Shown piece by piece: positions 8,150 to 16,324 of a stretch of 36,019 nucleotides of DNA. This stretch comes from JACJYC01 sp964558465 (GTDB lineage: Bacteria; Bacteroidota; Bacteroidia; Chitinophagales; Saprospiraceae): positions 1 to 36,019 of the forward strand of contig CAZLEF010000072.1 of the NCBI GenBank assembly GCA_964558465.1, written 5' to 3'. Position numbers and translations under genes: made by a program. A model generated the notes under the pieces. The model saw only the letters and a program-made list of their open reading frames with translations, ran no database searches and had not been told where the DNA came from. Numbering within the stretch: position 1 is the stretch's first letter; every line of letters begins with the position of its first letter.

Positions 8150-9418
8150 TTACCTGATTTTCAGCGTTAAGATGGTAAAAACGGCCAGCAGCACGCTGAT
8201 GATCAAAAAGCGGGTAACGATCTTGGATTCATGCATGCCCCCTTTCTGGAAATGGTGGTGCAGCGGCGACATCCTGAAAATCCGGCGGCCTTCGCCGTAC
8301 TTTCGTTTGGTATACTTGAAATAAGCCACCTGAATGACCACAGAAAGCGTTTCCATAAAAAACGCCCCGCAAAGCACCGGCACCAGCAGTTCTTTTCTGA
8401 GCAAAATAGCCATGGCTGCAATGATCCCGCCCAGGGTAAGGCTTCCGGTATCGCCCATAAACACACTTGCCGGAAAAGCATTGTGCCACAAAAAACCCAG
8501 GCAGGCACCCAGAAAACAAGCTGCAAAGATCACCAGTTCTTCCGTCCCCGGCAGGTGGGTGATGTCGAGGTAATTGGCGGTAATCGCGTTGCTGGACACA
8601 TAGGCAAAAATCCCCAGCACCATTCCGATTATCCCGGATACGCCTGTTGCGAGGCCGTCGATCCCGTCCGTGAGGTTAGCGGCATTGGAAACCGAGGTAA
8701 CGACCAGGATCACCATTGGGATGAAAAGCACCCAAACCCAATCCTGGGCGGTTTTCCGGTCGGAGACCGGTACCAGCCTGGAGTAGTCGAGGTTATTGCC
8801 TTTCAGGAAAGGCACGTTGGTCAGGGTCGTTTTATAATCTGCCCTCAATTCCGGGAATCCGCGTTTTTCCTCTATGAAAATGCTGTCGCCTGTGATCTGT
8901 TCGGTAATGCCCAGGCGTTCCGCTTCTTTGGCATCCATCCGAACCACCACCTGATCGTTCACCAGCATGGTCACCCCGATGATCAGGCCGAGGCCTACCT
9001 GTCCCATGATCTTGAACCGTCCGCGCAGGCCTTTTTTGTTTTTCAGAAAGACCTTGATATAGTCGTCAATAAAACCAATGATTCCCATCCAGATGGTCGT
9101 GACGATCATAAGGATGATATAGATATTATCCAGTTTGGACATGAGCCAGCAAGGGATCAGAATGGCCATAATGATGATCACACCGCCCATGGTGGGTGTG
9201 CCTTCTTTCTGTTTTTGCCCCTCCAGGCCAAGGTCCCGCACCGACTCGCCCACCTGCAGTTTTTTCAAAAAGCGGATGATCCGCCCACCAAAAACCAATG
9301 AGATCAGCAGGGACAGAATAGTCGCTACCCCGGCACGGAAGGTCACATAATTTATGAGCCCCGAGCCGCCAAATTCTCCAAAAATTCCTTTCAGCCATTC
9401 AACGATCTCAATCAACAT
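8150..9418 (-). CDS. mraY: Phospho-N-acetylmuramoyl-pentapeptide transferase
   Basis: MraY is the polytopic inner-membrane enzyme that transfers phospho-MurNAc-pentapeptide to undecaprenyl phosphate, giving lipid I. The 422-aa product has the family landmarks KEGTPTMGG (71-79), the paired aspartates in FIDDY (116-120), NLTDGIDGLA (248-257), MGDTGSL, and the HHHF motif near residue 388. It is about 60 residues longer than the E. coli enzyme. The extra length is a polar insert around 155-222, between two membrane helices, which I take to be a lineage feature. The start is the ATG at 9416-9418, 18 bp after murE. Confidence 0.97.
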   Translation of the reverse strand: MLIEIVEWLKGIFGEFGGSGLINYVTFRAGVATILSLLISLVFGGRIIRFLKKLQVGESVRDLGLEGQKQKEGTPTMGGVIIIMAILIPCWLMSKLDNIYIILMIVTTIWMGIIGFIDDYIKVFLKNKKGLRGRFKIMGQVGLGLIIGVTMLVNDQVVVRMDAKEAERLGITEQITGDSIFIEEKRGFPELRADYKTTLTNVPFLKGNNLDYSRLVPVSDRKTAQDWVWVLFIPMVILVVTSVSNAANLTDGIDGLATGVSGIIGMVLGIFAYVSSNAITANYLDITHLPGTEELVIFAACFLGACLGFLWHNAFPASVFMGDTGSLTLGGIIAAMAILLRKELLVPVLCGAFFMETLSVVIQVAYFKYTKRKYGEGRRIFRMSPLHHHFQKGGMHESKIVTRFLIISVLLAVFTILTLKIR

Positions 9419-9436
9419 GGTTTTCTTCTTTGGTGT

Positions 9437-10897
9437 TCAGGATAGCGCTTCCTTCAGCGCTTCCTTATCGTCGAAGGGGTATTTGACCCCTTTGATTTCC
9501 TGGTACTTTTCATGGCCCTTGCCGGCCACTAAAATGACATCCCCCGGAGCAGCCAGCCGGACCGCGGTGCGGATGGCCATTTTCCGGTCGGGGATAATGA
9601 GGGTGCTTTTCACAGCCCGCTCAGGAATGCCGTTTGCCATATCCTGCAGGATGGCTTCCGGGTCTTCCGACCTCGGGTTATCGGAGGTCATGACCACCTG
9701 GTCGCTCAGCAAACATGCTGCAGCCGCCATTTTCGGCCGCTTGGTTTTATCCCGGTCGCCACCGCAACCCACCACCGTGATGACCTTTGCGTTTTTTTCT
9801 TTGACTTTCCTGATCGTTTCCAGCACTTTTTCGAGTGCGTCAGGGGTATGGGCATAATCTACGATGGCGGTGATCCTCCTGCCGGGGTCGGTCAGGTAAT
9901 CAAAGCGACCTTCCGCCGAATTCAGCTGACTCAAAGCCATGAGGACCTCGTAAGGGTCCTGATCCAGGAGGCAGGCGGTTCCGTACACCGCCGCCAGGTT
10001 GTAGGCGTTAAATTCGCCGATCAGCCGGGTAAAAACCTCCTGCTCCCCTACCCGCAAGTGCAGGCCGGTCAGTGCATTGCTCAGTATCCGGGCTTTGAAA
10101 TCGCTCATTTTACGCAAACTGTAGCGATACACACGGGCTTTCGTATTTTGCACCATTACGTCCCCGTGTTTGTCGTCTGCATTGACCAGGGCAAAGGCCC
10201 CCGCCGGCAAATCGTCGAAGAAGCGTTTTTTGGCTTCGATATAGGCCTTGAAGGTGCCGTGGTAATCCAGATGGTCGTGGGTCAGATTGGTGAAAATTCC
10301 GCCCGTGAACAACAAACCTTTGATCCGCTTCTGGTCGATGGCGTGTGAACTCACTTCCATAAAAACGTAATCGCATCCTTCGTCTGCCATTTGCCGGAGC
10401 AAGTTGTTGAGCGACACCGCATCCGGTGTGGTATGGGAAGCCGGAACAACCCGCTCTCCAATCCGGTTTTCGACGGTGCTCAACAGGCCGGCTCTGAATC
10501 CAAGGCTTCCGAACAACCGGAAAAGCAGGGTAGCTACCGTTGTTTTGCCGTTTGTACCGGTCACCCCGATGAGTTTCAGGCGCCGGGAAGGATGACCAAA
10601 AAAAGCGGAAGCCAAAATCCCCAATGCGGCGGCGGTATCCGGGGTTTGCACCCAGGTTGCCCCTTCAAAACCTGATGGAGGAGCGGTTTGGGCAACCACG
10701 GCGACAGCGCCTTTTTCCAGGGCTTTCCCGATATACTGGTGGCCGTCCGCCTGCGTACCTTTCACTGCAACGAACAGGCTTCCGGGCGCTACATTTCTGG
10801 AATCGAAGTCAATTTGCCTGATGGTGATGTCAAGGTTACCTTCCGATCCTTTGACCGGAAGTTCATGGAGTATTTCGCTGAGTTTTTTGCCGACCAT
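9437..10897 (-). CDS. murE: UDP-MurNAc-L-Ala-D-Glu--meso-DAP ligase
   Basis: MurE adds the third stem-peptide residue in the cytoplasm. The 486-aa length is typical. The P-loop GTNGKTT is at 114-120, SSHAIDQKR near 183-191, and THDHLDYHGT at 206-215. The C-terminal DNPR (406-409) is the specificity motif of meso-diaminopimelate-adding MurE, so this organism very likely has a DAP-type peptidoglycan. The ATG at 10895-10897 follows the ftsI stop by 3 bp. murF, which often follows murE, is not here and must be elsewhere. Confidence 0.97.
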   Translation of the reverse strand: MVGKKLSEILHELPVKGSEGNLDITIRQIDFDSRNVAPGSLFVAVKGTQADGHQYIGKALEKGAVAVVAQTAPPSGFEGATWVQTPDTAAALGILASAFFGHPSRRLKLIGVTGTNGKTTVATLLFRLFGSLGFRAGLLSTVENRIGERVVPASHTTPDAVSLNNLLRQMADEGCDYVFMEVSSHAIDQKRIKGLLFTGGIFTNLTHDHLDYHGTFKAYIEAKKRFFDDLPAGAFALVNADDKHGDVMVQNTKARVYRYSLRKMSDFKARILSNALTGLHLRVGEQEVFTRLIGEFNAYNLAAVYGTACLLDQDPYEVLMALSQLNSAEGRFDYLTDPGRRITAIVDYAHTPDALEKVLETIRKVKEKNAKVITVVGCGGDRDKTKRPKMAAAACLLSDQVVMTSDNPRSEDPEAILQDMANGIPERAVKSTLIIPDRKMAIRTAVRLAAPGDVILVAGKGHEKYQEIKGVKYPFDDKEALKEALS

Positions 10898-10900
10898 CTG

Positions 10901-13054
10901 TTATTCCAGTTGAAGCCAAACCGTCTGACCTCTTGCCCGGACACCCGGCTGCAAAGATTGCCGGACGACCTTGCCGAATCCGTTCACCTGAACGGCAATT
11001 CCGTTGTTTTCACACAAGTACAGCGCATCGCGCAAACCCATACCCACGACATTGGGCATAACCTTCTCGGTGACGGACTTGTTTTGCAGGGTCAAAGAAT
11101 CTGCCGCTACCTGAAGTACGGCCATTTCGGTGCTCGGATTTCCGGTGAACGGGATGTCCAGCTCCTTCAAAATGGTAAAAAAATCCGATTTCAGGCCGAT
11201 ACACAGATCGGGCAGCCGCCAACCAGCCATCGGGGGTTTGGCCCCCTGGTTCATCGCCGGATGCAACTCCATCATGGCGTCAAAACACTGGTCGGCAATT
11301 TCCCTGAAAACCGGCCCTGCAACGTCGCTGCCGTAATAACCGCCCTGACGCGGTTTGTTGATCACGACAATGCAGGAGAACACCGGGTTCTCCGCCGGGA
11401 AATACCCGGCGAAAGAAGCCTGATAACCGCCCACCAGGTTGCCCCGCCGACCGCGGCGGTAATTGATCTGGGCCGTACCGGTTTTACCTGCAAAGTTGTA
11501 TTGTTCGGTTTTGAGTTTGTAGGCCGTCCCCCTCAATACGACGCCTTCCAGGAGCGACCTTGCCTGGCGGATTGTCCCTTTTGATGCGATCCGGCGCTTG
11601 GTCACGGTAGGAGCAAACGTTTGGATCGGTTCGCCGTACCGTTGCACGCCGGAGACCAGATAGGGTTTCATTATCCGGCCGTCATTGGCGATCGCATTAT
11701 AAAAGGTCAGCATTTGCATCGGGGTAATCTGCAATTCATACCCGATGGCCATCCAGGGGAGCGTTGTTCCGCTCCACTCATCGCTTTTATTTTTGGGGTC
11801 TTTGATATAGGGATTGGCTTCTCCGTCCAGTTCAATTCCTGTGGGGAGGTTGAGGTTAAATTCCAGGAGCCGTTCGACAAACCGGGCGGCGCTTTCCTGC
11901 CCTTTATCCCCGTAAAACTGGTTGACCAGTTTCGCCATCCCTACGTTGGAAGACATTTCGAATACCTGGCGAACGGAGATGGTATCCAGCGCTTTGCTTT
12001 CCGGGGAGGAATCCTCCAGGATTTCATCATAAAAGGTGGTCTCCCCGTGTTCGATGTCTACGGAATCTTCCAGGTCGATATGACCGTCTTCCAGCATGGC
12101 CATCATGGAGGCGAGTTTGAAGGTAGAGCCCGGCTCGGTAGCGTTGGCGATGGCATAATTATAGGATTCGTACCAACCGTCGTTTTCCTTGCCGATATTG
12201 GCGATGGCTTTGATCGCGCCGGTTTTGACCTCCATGACGATGACCGTACCCCACTCGGCGTCGTGGCGTTCCATAGCCCGGAGCAGGGCGTCCTCCGTGA
12301 TATCCTGGATATTGATATCGATGGTGGTCACGATATCATCGCCGTTCTTGGGTTGGATGGCCGTGAGATTGGTGGTCGGTTTCCAAAGGTCGTGCACCGG
12401 GTCGATCAGAAACATGGTCAATTCCTTCCCGGGCTGGCCGCCGAGCACATGGTCAAATTTACCTTCCAGGCCGATCGGTTTGGCTTCTTCACGGATATAA
12501 CCAATGGTGCGCCGGGCGAGCAGGCCGAAGGGGCGTCTGCGCTCACTTCTTTTCTTAGCAATCAGGCCGCCCTTGAACTGGCCGAGGTTAAAAAGCGGGA
12601 ATTCCTCGATCCGGTTCTTTTCCGCATACATCACTTTGCGCTTGATCAGCACATTGCGGCTTTTATTGTAGGTGGAGTCCGTCCGCAGCTTCAACAAATG
12701 TTCGCGCATGGCGCCGACCGTATATGAATTGTCGACATAAGTGGCCATACACCAGGCCAGAGAATCGAGGTTTTTGTCAAAATCTTCCTTGCTGGGGGCA
12801 AAAGGGTCAAAGAAAAGGTCAAAAATGGGCACCGAGGTCGCCAGCAGGCTGCCGTCCGCAGCCATGATGCTGCCGCGTTCCGCCTCGATCTCCCTTTCCT
12901 GAATATGTTTGGCTTCCCGGATCTTGCTTTTCCACTCTTCCTGTTCCACCACTCCGATCTGAATGGTGCGGTAAACGAGGGCCAGGGCAACGGGGACGAT
13001 CACGACCCCGAGCAAAAAATAAACCCTGTAAAGAACCTCGTTTTTAATTTCCAC
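10901..13054 (-). CDS. ftsI: Septal transpeptidase FtsI (PBP2x/PBP3 type) with PASTA domain
   Basis: This class B penicillin-binding protein cross-links septal peptidoglycan together with FtsW. The 717-aa product has a single N-terminal membrane anchor (about 10-30) and a dimerisation domain. The transpeptidase domain carries all three motifs: STFK (Ser310, Lys313), SSN (368-370) and KTG (524-526). Residues about 663-717 (VMPNVVGMGLRDALYLCENNGI onward) form one PASTA domain, a feature also seen in firmicute PBP2x and sporulation PBPs but not in E. coli FtsI. The start is GTG at 13052-13054. It lies 127 bp after ftsL across a compound repeat tract and 3 bp before murE. Confidence 0.95.
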   Translation of the reverse strand: MEIKNEVLYRVYFLLGVVIVPVALALVYRTIQIGVVEQEEWKSKIREAKHIQEREIEAERGSIMAADGSLLATSVPIFDLFFDPFAPSKEDFDKNLDSLAWCMATYVDNSYTVGAMREHLLKLRTDSTYNKSRNVLIKRKVMYAEKNRIEEFPLFNLGQFKGGLIAKKRSERRRPFGLLARRTIGYIREEAKPIGLEGKFDHVLGGQPGKELTMFLIDPVHDLWKPTTNLTAIQPKNGDDIVTTIDINIQDITEDALLRAMERHDAEWGTVIVMEVKTGAIKAIANIGKENDGWYESYNYAIANATEPGSTFKLASMMAMLEDGHIDLEDSVDIEHGETTFYDEILEDSSPESKALDTISVRQVFEMSSNVGMAKLVNQFYGDKGQESAARFVERLLEFNLNLPTGIELDGEANPYIKDPKNKSDEWSGTTLPWMAIGYELQITPMQMLTFYNAIANDGRIMKPYLVSGVQRYGEPIQTFAPTVTKRRIASKGTIRQARSLLEGVVLRGTAYKLKTEQYNFAGKTGTAQINYRRGRRGNLVGGYQASFAGYFPAENPVFSCIVVINKPRQGGYYGSDVAGPVFREIADQCFDAMMELHPAMNQGAKPPMAGWRLPDLCIGLKSDFFTILKELDIPFTGNPSTEMAVLQVAADSLTLQNKSVTEKVMPNVVGMGLRDALYLCENNGIAVQVNGFGKVVRQSLQPGVRARGQTVWLQLE

Positions 13055-13055
13055 A

Positions 13056-13181
13056 GGTTAAGGTTAAAGTGTTAAGGTTAAAGGTTAAAGGTTAAAGGGT
13101 TTGGGGTTGTTTGGGGTTGTTTGGGGTTGTTTGGGTTCCTCGATTCTTCAGTTCCTCGATTCTTCAGTTTGGGGTTTGGGG
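13056..13181. repeat. Compound repeat tract between ftsL and ftsI
   Basis: Three simple-repeat types are stacked in one spacer: GGTTAAA units (13056-13096), TTGGGGTTGT x3 with flanking partial units (13097-13135), and two CCTCGATTCTTCAGTT-like units (13137-13170), ending with GGGGTTTGGGG. The tract ends at the base next to the ftsL stop codon (13182-13184). 13097-13135 has five G-runs of three or four separated by 3-6 nt, which fits a G-quadruplex pattern on the plus (template) strand. The same two motifs in the same order recur at 23425-23545. Confidence 0.85.
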
Positions 13182-13475
13182 TTAATCGGCGATAACAACT
13201 TTCATGGGTTTGCCCCGAGACAAGCGCAAGCCGTCGTCTTTCACCCTCGACTCTACTTCGGAACGAAGGCTGTTGAACATGTTTTCCGATTGGAGGGACA
13301 TATAATGCCATCGCATTTCACGGACCTCCTTGTTGAGCACCTGTATTTGCCTGACGTTCCGGTCGGCATAATGGGCATTAGCAATATAAATGGTAGCCAA
13401 AAGCCCCAGGAATGCCAGAAACGCAAGGTTGTTGAGCACCGAATCCGAAAACTTGAAATTTGCTTTCTTGGCCAT
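13182..13475 (-). CDS. ftsL: FtsL-like cell division protein
   Basis: This is a 97-aa bitopic protein with a short basic N-terminus (MAKKANFKFS), one membrane segment at about 16-34 (NLAFLAFLGLLATIYIANA), and then a predicted coiled-coil stretch (RNVRQIQVLNKEVREMRWHY) in the periplasm. FtsL proteins have this design and bridge FtsB/FtsQ with FtsWI. Primary sequence is too divergent for a sequence-only call; the assignment rests on size, topology and the rsmH-ftsL-ftsI order. The ATG is at 13473-13475, 72 bp after rsmH. Confidence 0.85.
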   Translation of the reverse strand: MAKKANFKFSDSVLNNLAFLAFLGLLATIYIANAHYADRNVRQIQVLNKEVREMRWHYMSLQSENMFNSLRSEVESRVKDDGLRLSRGKPMKVVIAD

Positions 13476-13547
13476 AACGTATTGTTTACCGGCAATACCG
13501 GAAGTAACCGCGATGAACAGGCGGATGCAATGCCGGTCCCGAAAATT

Positions 13548-14450
13548 TTACCCGCCGATCAATGCCGCCGCCCTAAGTTTGGCGGAGCGTGAGCGCGGGT
13601 TGGCGCTGAGTTCTTCAGGACCCGGGACAATTGCTTTTTTGGTCAGGATCTCAAACGGGCGAAAAATGTTGCCATAGAAGTCTTGTTTCACTTCGCCTTC
13701 GACCGATCCGGTGCGAAAAAAGTTCTTCACCATGCGGTCTTCGAGGGAGTGGTAGGAAATGACCACCAACCTGCCTCCGGGCTTCAGGACTTCAAGTGTC
13801 TGTTCGAGAAATTCGCGCAGGGCGCCCATTTCGTCGTTGAGTTCAATACGCAAGGCTTGAAAAACCTGGGAGAGATACCGCTGCCGGTCGCCCCGGACGA
13901 GGGGGTCGATCGCCCGGATCAGGTCATGGACGGACCTGAACGGACGCCGGGAGCGTTCGGCTGTCAGATGAGCAGCCAGGGTACGCGAATTGCGTACTTC
14001 ACCATAACGGCTGAACACCTCCAGGAGTTTGTCTTCCGGGAAGGTATTGAGCAAATCAGCCGCTGTGCGGTCGGAGCGCCGGTCCATACGCATGTCCAGC
14101 GCTTCGTCAAATCGGTGAGAAAAACCCCGGTCCGGAACATCCAACTGGTGGCTGGATACACCGAGATCGGCCAGAATGCCATCCACCTTGCCGGCGCCTT
14201 CCAATCTCAGGATGCGTCTAACTATCCTGAAATTATGCTGGGCAAGGGTAAAACGGGCATCCTGAATTTCATTTGCCTTTACGTCTTCATCCTGGTCAAA
14301 AGCGATCAGGCGGCCTTTGCCGCCCAGCTTGTCCAAAATCAGGCGGGAATGTCCGCCGCCTCCAAAAGTTGCATCAACATATACGCCTTCGGGTCGGATG
14401 GCCATCAGTTCAATACTTTCCTTTGCCAATACCGGAACGTGATAAGCCAT
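13548..14450 (-). CDS. rsmH: 16S rRNA (cytosine-1402-N4)-methyltransferase
   Basis: RsmH (MraW) N4-methylates C1402 in the decoding centre of 16S rRNA, using SAM. The 300-aa product shows the SAM-binding motif YVDATFGGGGHSRLIL near 24-39, the downstream DLGVSSHQLD and RGFSHRFDEALDMRMD segments specific to this family, and the C-terminal ISYHSLEDRMVKNFF motif. Its ATG overlaps the mraZ stop as TAATG (shared base 14450), so translation is probably coupled to mraZ. It is the usual second gene of the dcw cluster. Confidence 0.97.
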   Translation of the reverse strand: MAYHVPVLAKESIELMAIRPEGVYVDATFGGGGHSRLILDKLGGKGRLIAFDQDEDVKANEIQDARFTLAQHNFRIVRRILRLEGAGKVDGILADLGVSSHQLDVPDRGFSHRFDEALDMRMDRRSDRTAADLLNTFPEDKLLEVFSRYGEVRNSRTLAAHLTAERSRRPFRSVHDLIRAIDPLVRGDRQRYLSQVFQALRIELNDEMGALREFLEQTLEVLKPGGRLVVISYHSLEDRMVKNFFRTGSVEGEVKQDFYGNIFRPFEILTKKAIVPGPEELSANPRSRSAKLRAAALIGG

Positions 14451-14920
14451 TAGTCCGACCTTTTATCCTCATCTTTGCCTAAAACCTTGTTGGCCAGGTT
14501 GGCGAAATCCGCCGGTTCCTGATCCAACATATCGTCATAAATTTCTTTTGCCCAAATTTCAATTCTGCCGCTGTAGGCAGACAGGATGACGTCTTTGTCA
14601 ATCCCCGCGTAATCCATCAATCTCTTTGAAAGCAAGATGCGATCCACGCCATCCAGGGTGATTTCCTGCGCCCCGCGGAAGAAATACCGGGCGAACTCCC
14701 GGTTTTGCTGGTTGTAGAGATTCAACTGATTGATCTCCTCGGATATCTTCTCCCATAAAGGACGCGGATACAGGACCAGGCACTTTTCAAAACCCCGGTT
14801 GATCACAAACCCTTGTTTGCCATCTTCGCCTAATTGGGCGATCAAACCGGACGGTACCCGCAGGCGGCCTTTCGGGTCCAGTTTGCAATCGTATTCCCCC
14901 AATAATTGCGAAAGAGCCAT
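14450..14920 (-). CDS. mraZ: Transcriptional regulator MraZ
   Basis: MraZ is a DNA-binding protein with two AbrB-like halves that forms a ring-shaped oligomer and represses its own dcw operon in characterised bacteria. The 156-aa product (usual length about 150) has both half-motifs: LDPKGRLRVP at about 15-24, and the LDGVDRILLSKRL counterpart near 89-101. The start is the ATG at 14918-14920. It is the first gene of the cluster. The 400-bp upstream region contains phased GTGG boxes that fit a MraZ operator, so autoregulation is likely. Confidence 0.97.
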   Translation of the reverse strand: MALSQLLGEYDCKLDPKGRLRVPSGLIAQLGEDGKQGFVINRGFEKCLVLYPRPLWEKISEEINQLNLYNQQNREFARYFFRGAQEITLDGVDRILLSKRLMDYAGIDKDVILSAYSGRIEIWAKEIYDDMLDQEPADFANLANKVLGKDEDKRSD

Positions 14921-14968
14921 CTTGCTCTGTTTGGTTACCCCAAAAGTAAATCCTTTTTACACAATTTA

Positions 14969-15015
14969 CCACTTTTTTCCACTTTTTTTTTCATTTTCCC
15001 ACCTTTTTTCCCACC
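14969..15015 (-). promoter_or_regulatory. Putative MraZ operator (phased GTGG boxes)
   Basis: On the minus strand the mraZ leader has four GTGG-containing boxes in A-rich sequence: two GGTGGGAAAA and two AGTGG. Their plus-strand CCAC starts are at 14999, 15011, 14969 and 14979, with a degenerate fifth (TCAT) near 14990, giving roughly 10-12 bp spacing. Characterised MraZ operators are TGGGN boxes with 10-bp spacing in E. coli and AAAGTG-type boxes in mollicutes. The array lies between the putative promoter and the mraZ start codon. Confidence 0.6.
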
Positions 15016-15029
15016 AAATTCACTTTCAA

Positions 15030-15059
15030 AGAAAATATATAACTTTTTTAATTATCAAA
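15030..15059 (-). promoter_or_regulatory. Putative dcw/mraZ promoter
   Basis: On the minus strand TTTG (15056-15059), an 18-nt spacer and TATTTTCT (15030-15037) approximate the Bacteroidota sigma-A consensus TTTG / TAnnTTTG. The -7 element is imperfect. It lies about 110 bp upstream of the mraZ ATG and directly upstream of the phased GTGG boxes. The rest of 14921-15323 holds an AT-rich stretch, the GAGACTGG repeat and no gene that I can see. Confidence 0.4.
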
Positions 15060-15170
15060 TATTCACAAAAAGATGTTAAACTTTTAATTCTTTTGGGCTA
15101 CGCCAGGGCAATCGCTTGAAAAACAGCCTTGTTCAAATCGGGTTATTCCCGAAATGAGCAGGGGATGTGG

Positions 15171-15185
15171 TGGGAATTTGTGGGA
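15171..15185 (+). promoter_or_regulatory. Pair of TGGGA boxes 10 bp apart
   Basis: TGGGA occurs at 15171-15175 and 15181-15185, exactly 10 bp apart, with another GTGG overlapping the first at 15167-15170. This matches the E. coli-type MraZ box geometry, but on the opposite strand, about 115-145 bp from the promoter of the minus-strand operon and about 140 bp before the pfkB-type gene. It could be a second MraZ site or chance. Confidence 0.25.
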
Positions 15186-15195
15186 GGAAAGGTGC

Positions 15196-15242
15196 GAGAC
15201 TGGAGACTGGGAGACTGGGAGACTGGGAGACTGGGAGACTGG
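15196..15242. repeat. 8-bp tandem repeat (GAGACTGG x5) upstream of the PfkB-type kinase
   Basis: There are five perfect copies of GAGACTGG at 15203-15242, preceded by a 7-base partial copy (GAGACTG). The tract lies in the divergent spacer between mraZ and the sugar kinase, about 80 bp before the kinase start. Confidence 0.9.
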
Positions 15243-15323
15243 ACAAAAGATAAAAATTCCAAAGGGGGGAGGCAAATTGAGCAGCTCTTAATACCTTAGC
15301 CGGCAGAAACAAAGCGACGAACC

Positions 15324-16271
15324 ATGCAAAACAGGAGAAACCGCCCCATCGACGTGCTTGGGGCCGGTGAATTGCTGATCGATTTTTTGAGCGTTGATTT
15401 CGCGGATTCGCTGGACTCTGTCTCACAATTCAAACGGGTCCAGGGCGGCAGTCCGGCCAACTGGTGCATGAACATGGCCCGGCTCGGCAATCAAACGCGC
15501 CTCGCCGCCACGGTCGGCAAGGACGACATGGGGGAATTCCTTTACCAAACCGTACAAAACAGCGGGGTGGACACCCGGTCGATCCGGAGGGTAAATCTGC
15601 CTTCCACGCTGATCCTCGTCACCCGTTCCAGAAACGTTTCCAATTTTGAAGCCTACCGCATGGCCGATCCGGAAATCGATCCCGGTCAATTGCCGGACGA
15701 CCTCTGGCCTGACCTCACCTTGTTTCATACCACGTGTTTTGGTCTGAGTCGCCAACCGGCCCAAGGGGTAATCCTGGATGGCGCCCGGAAAGCCGCCCGG
15801 GCAGGATGCCAGTTGAGCATCGACGCCAACTATGCCGCCAAGATCTGGCCCGACCAGGCACAAGCACGGGAAATCGTCAAACAATATATCGGAATGGGCG
15901 CCCTGATCAAGATCAGTGAAGTGGATTGGGAGCGGCTTTACAACCAACCGCTGAAAGATCCCGAAAAAGCCGCACGGTTTTTGCTCGACCTCGGAGCTGC
16001 GGAAGTCTGTGTTACCCTCGGCGGGGAGGGCTGCCTTGTAGCCGCAAAAGATGGGAAACTACACTTCCTCCCCGGCAGGAAGGTGGAAGTAAAAGACACC
16101 ACCGGCGCCGGCGACGCCTTTTGGTCGGGGTATATTACAGCCTGGCTCGACGGTTATGATCCCTTGCAGTGCGCTATGGCGGGCAGGAATATGGCAGAAT
16201 TGAAATTGAGCGTATTTGGCCAATTACCTTCAAAAGTGGACCGCAGCCTGATTTATGCGGATTTGGATTGA
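15324..16271 (+). CDS. PfkB-family carbohydrate kinase (fructokinase/ribokinase-like)
   Basis: This is a cytoplasmic ATP-dependent sugar kinase of the ribokinase/PfkB fold, 315 aa. The N-terminal PfkB signature region GGSPANWCMNMARLG is at about 41-55. The C-terminal signature DTTGAGDAFWSGY, with the catalytic aspartate in GAGD, lies near 257-269. Motif wording fits fructokinases (phosphorylation of fructose at O6 or O1) slightly better than ribokinases, but the substrate cannot be read from sequence. The start is the ATG at 15324-15326. It stands alone, divergent from the dcw cluster and convergent with the KorAB operon, with no neighbouring sugar genes to identify its substrate. Confidence 0.88.
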   Translation: MQNRRNRPIDVLGAGELLIDFLSVDFADSLDSVSQFKRVQGGSPANWCMNMARLGNQTRLAATVGKDDMGEFLYQTVQNSGVDTRSIRRVNLPSTLILVTRSRNVSNFEAYRMADPEIDPGQLPDDLWPDLTLFHTTCFGLSRQPAQGVILDGARKAARAGCQLSIDANYAAKIWPDQAQAREIVKQYIGMGALIKISEVDWERLYNQPLKDPEKAARFLLDLGAAEVCVTLGGEGCLVAAKDGKLHFLPGRKVEVKDTTGAGDAFWSGYITAWLDGYDPLQCAMAGRNMAELKLSVFGQLPSKVDRSLIYADLD

Positions 16272-16324
16272 ATGGTTTCATGGTTAGTAATTAGACGGAA
16301 ATATTGTGATAATGCATTGAGAAG

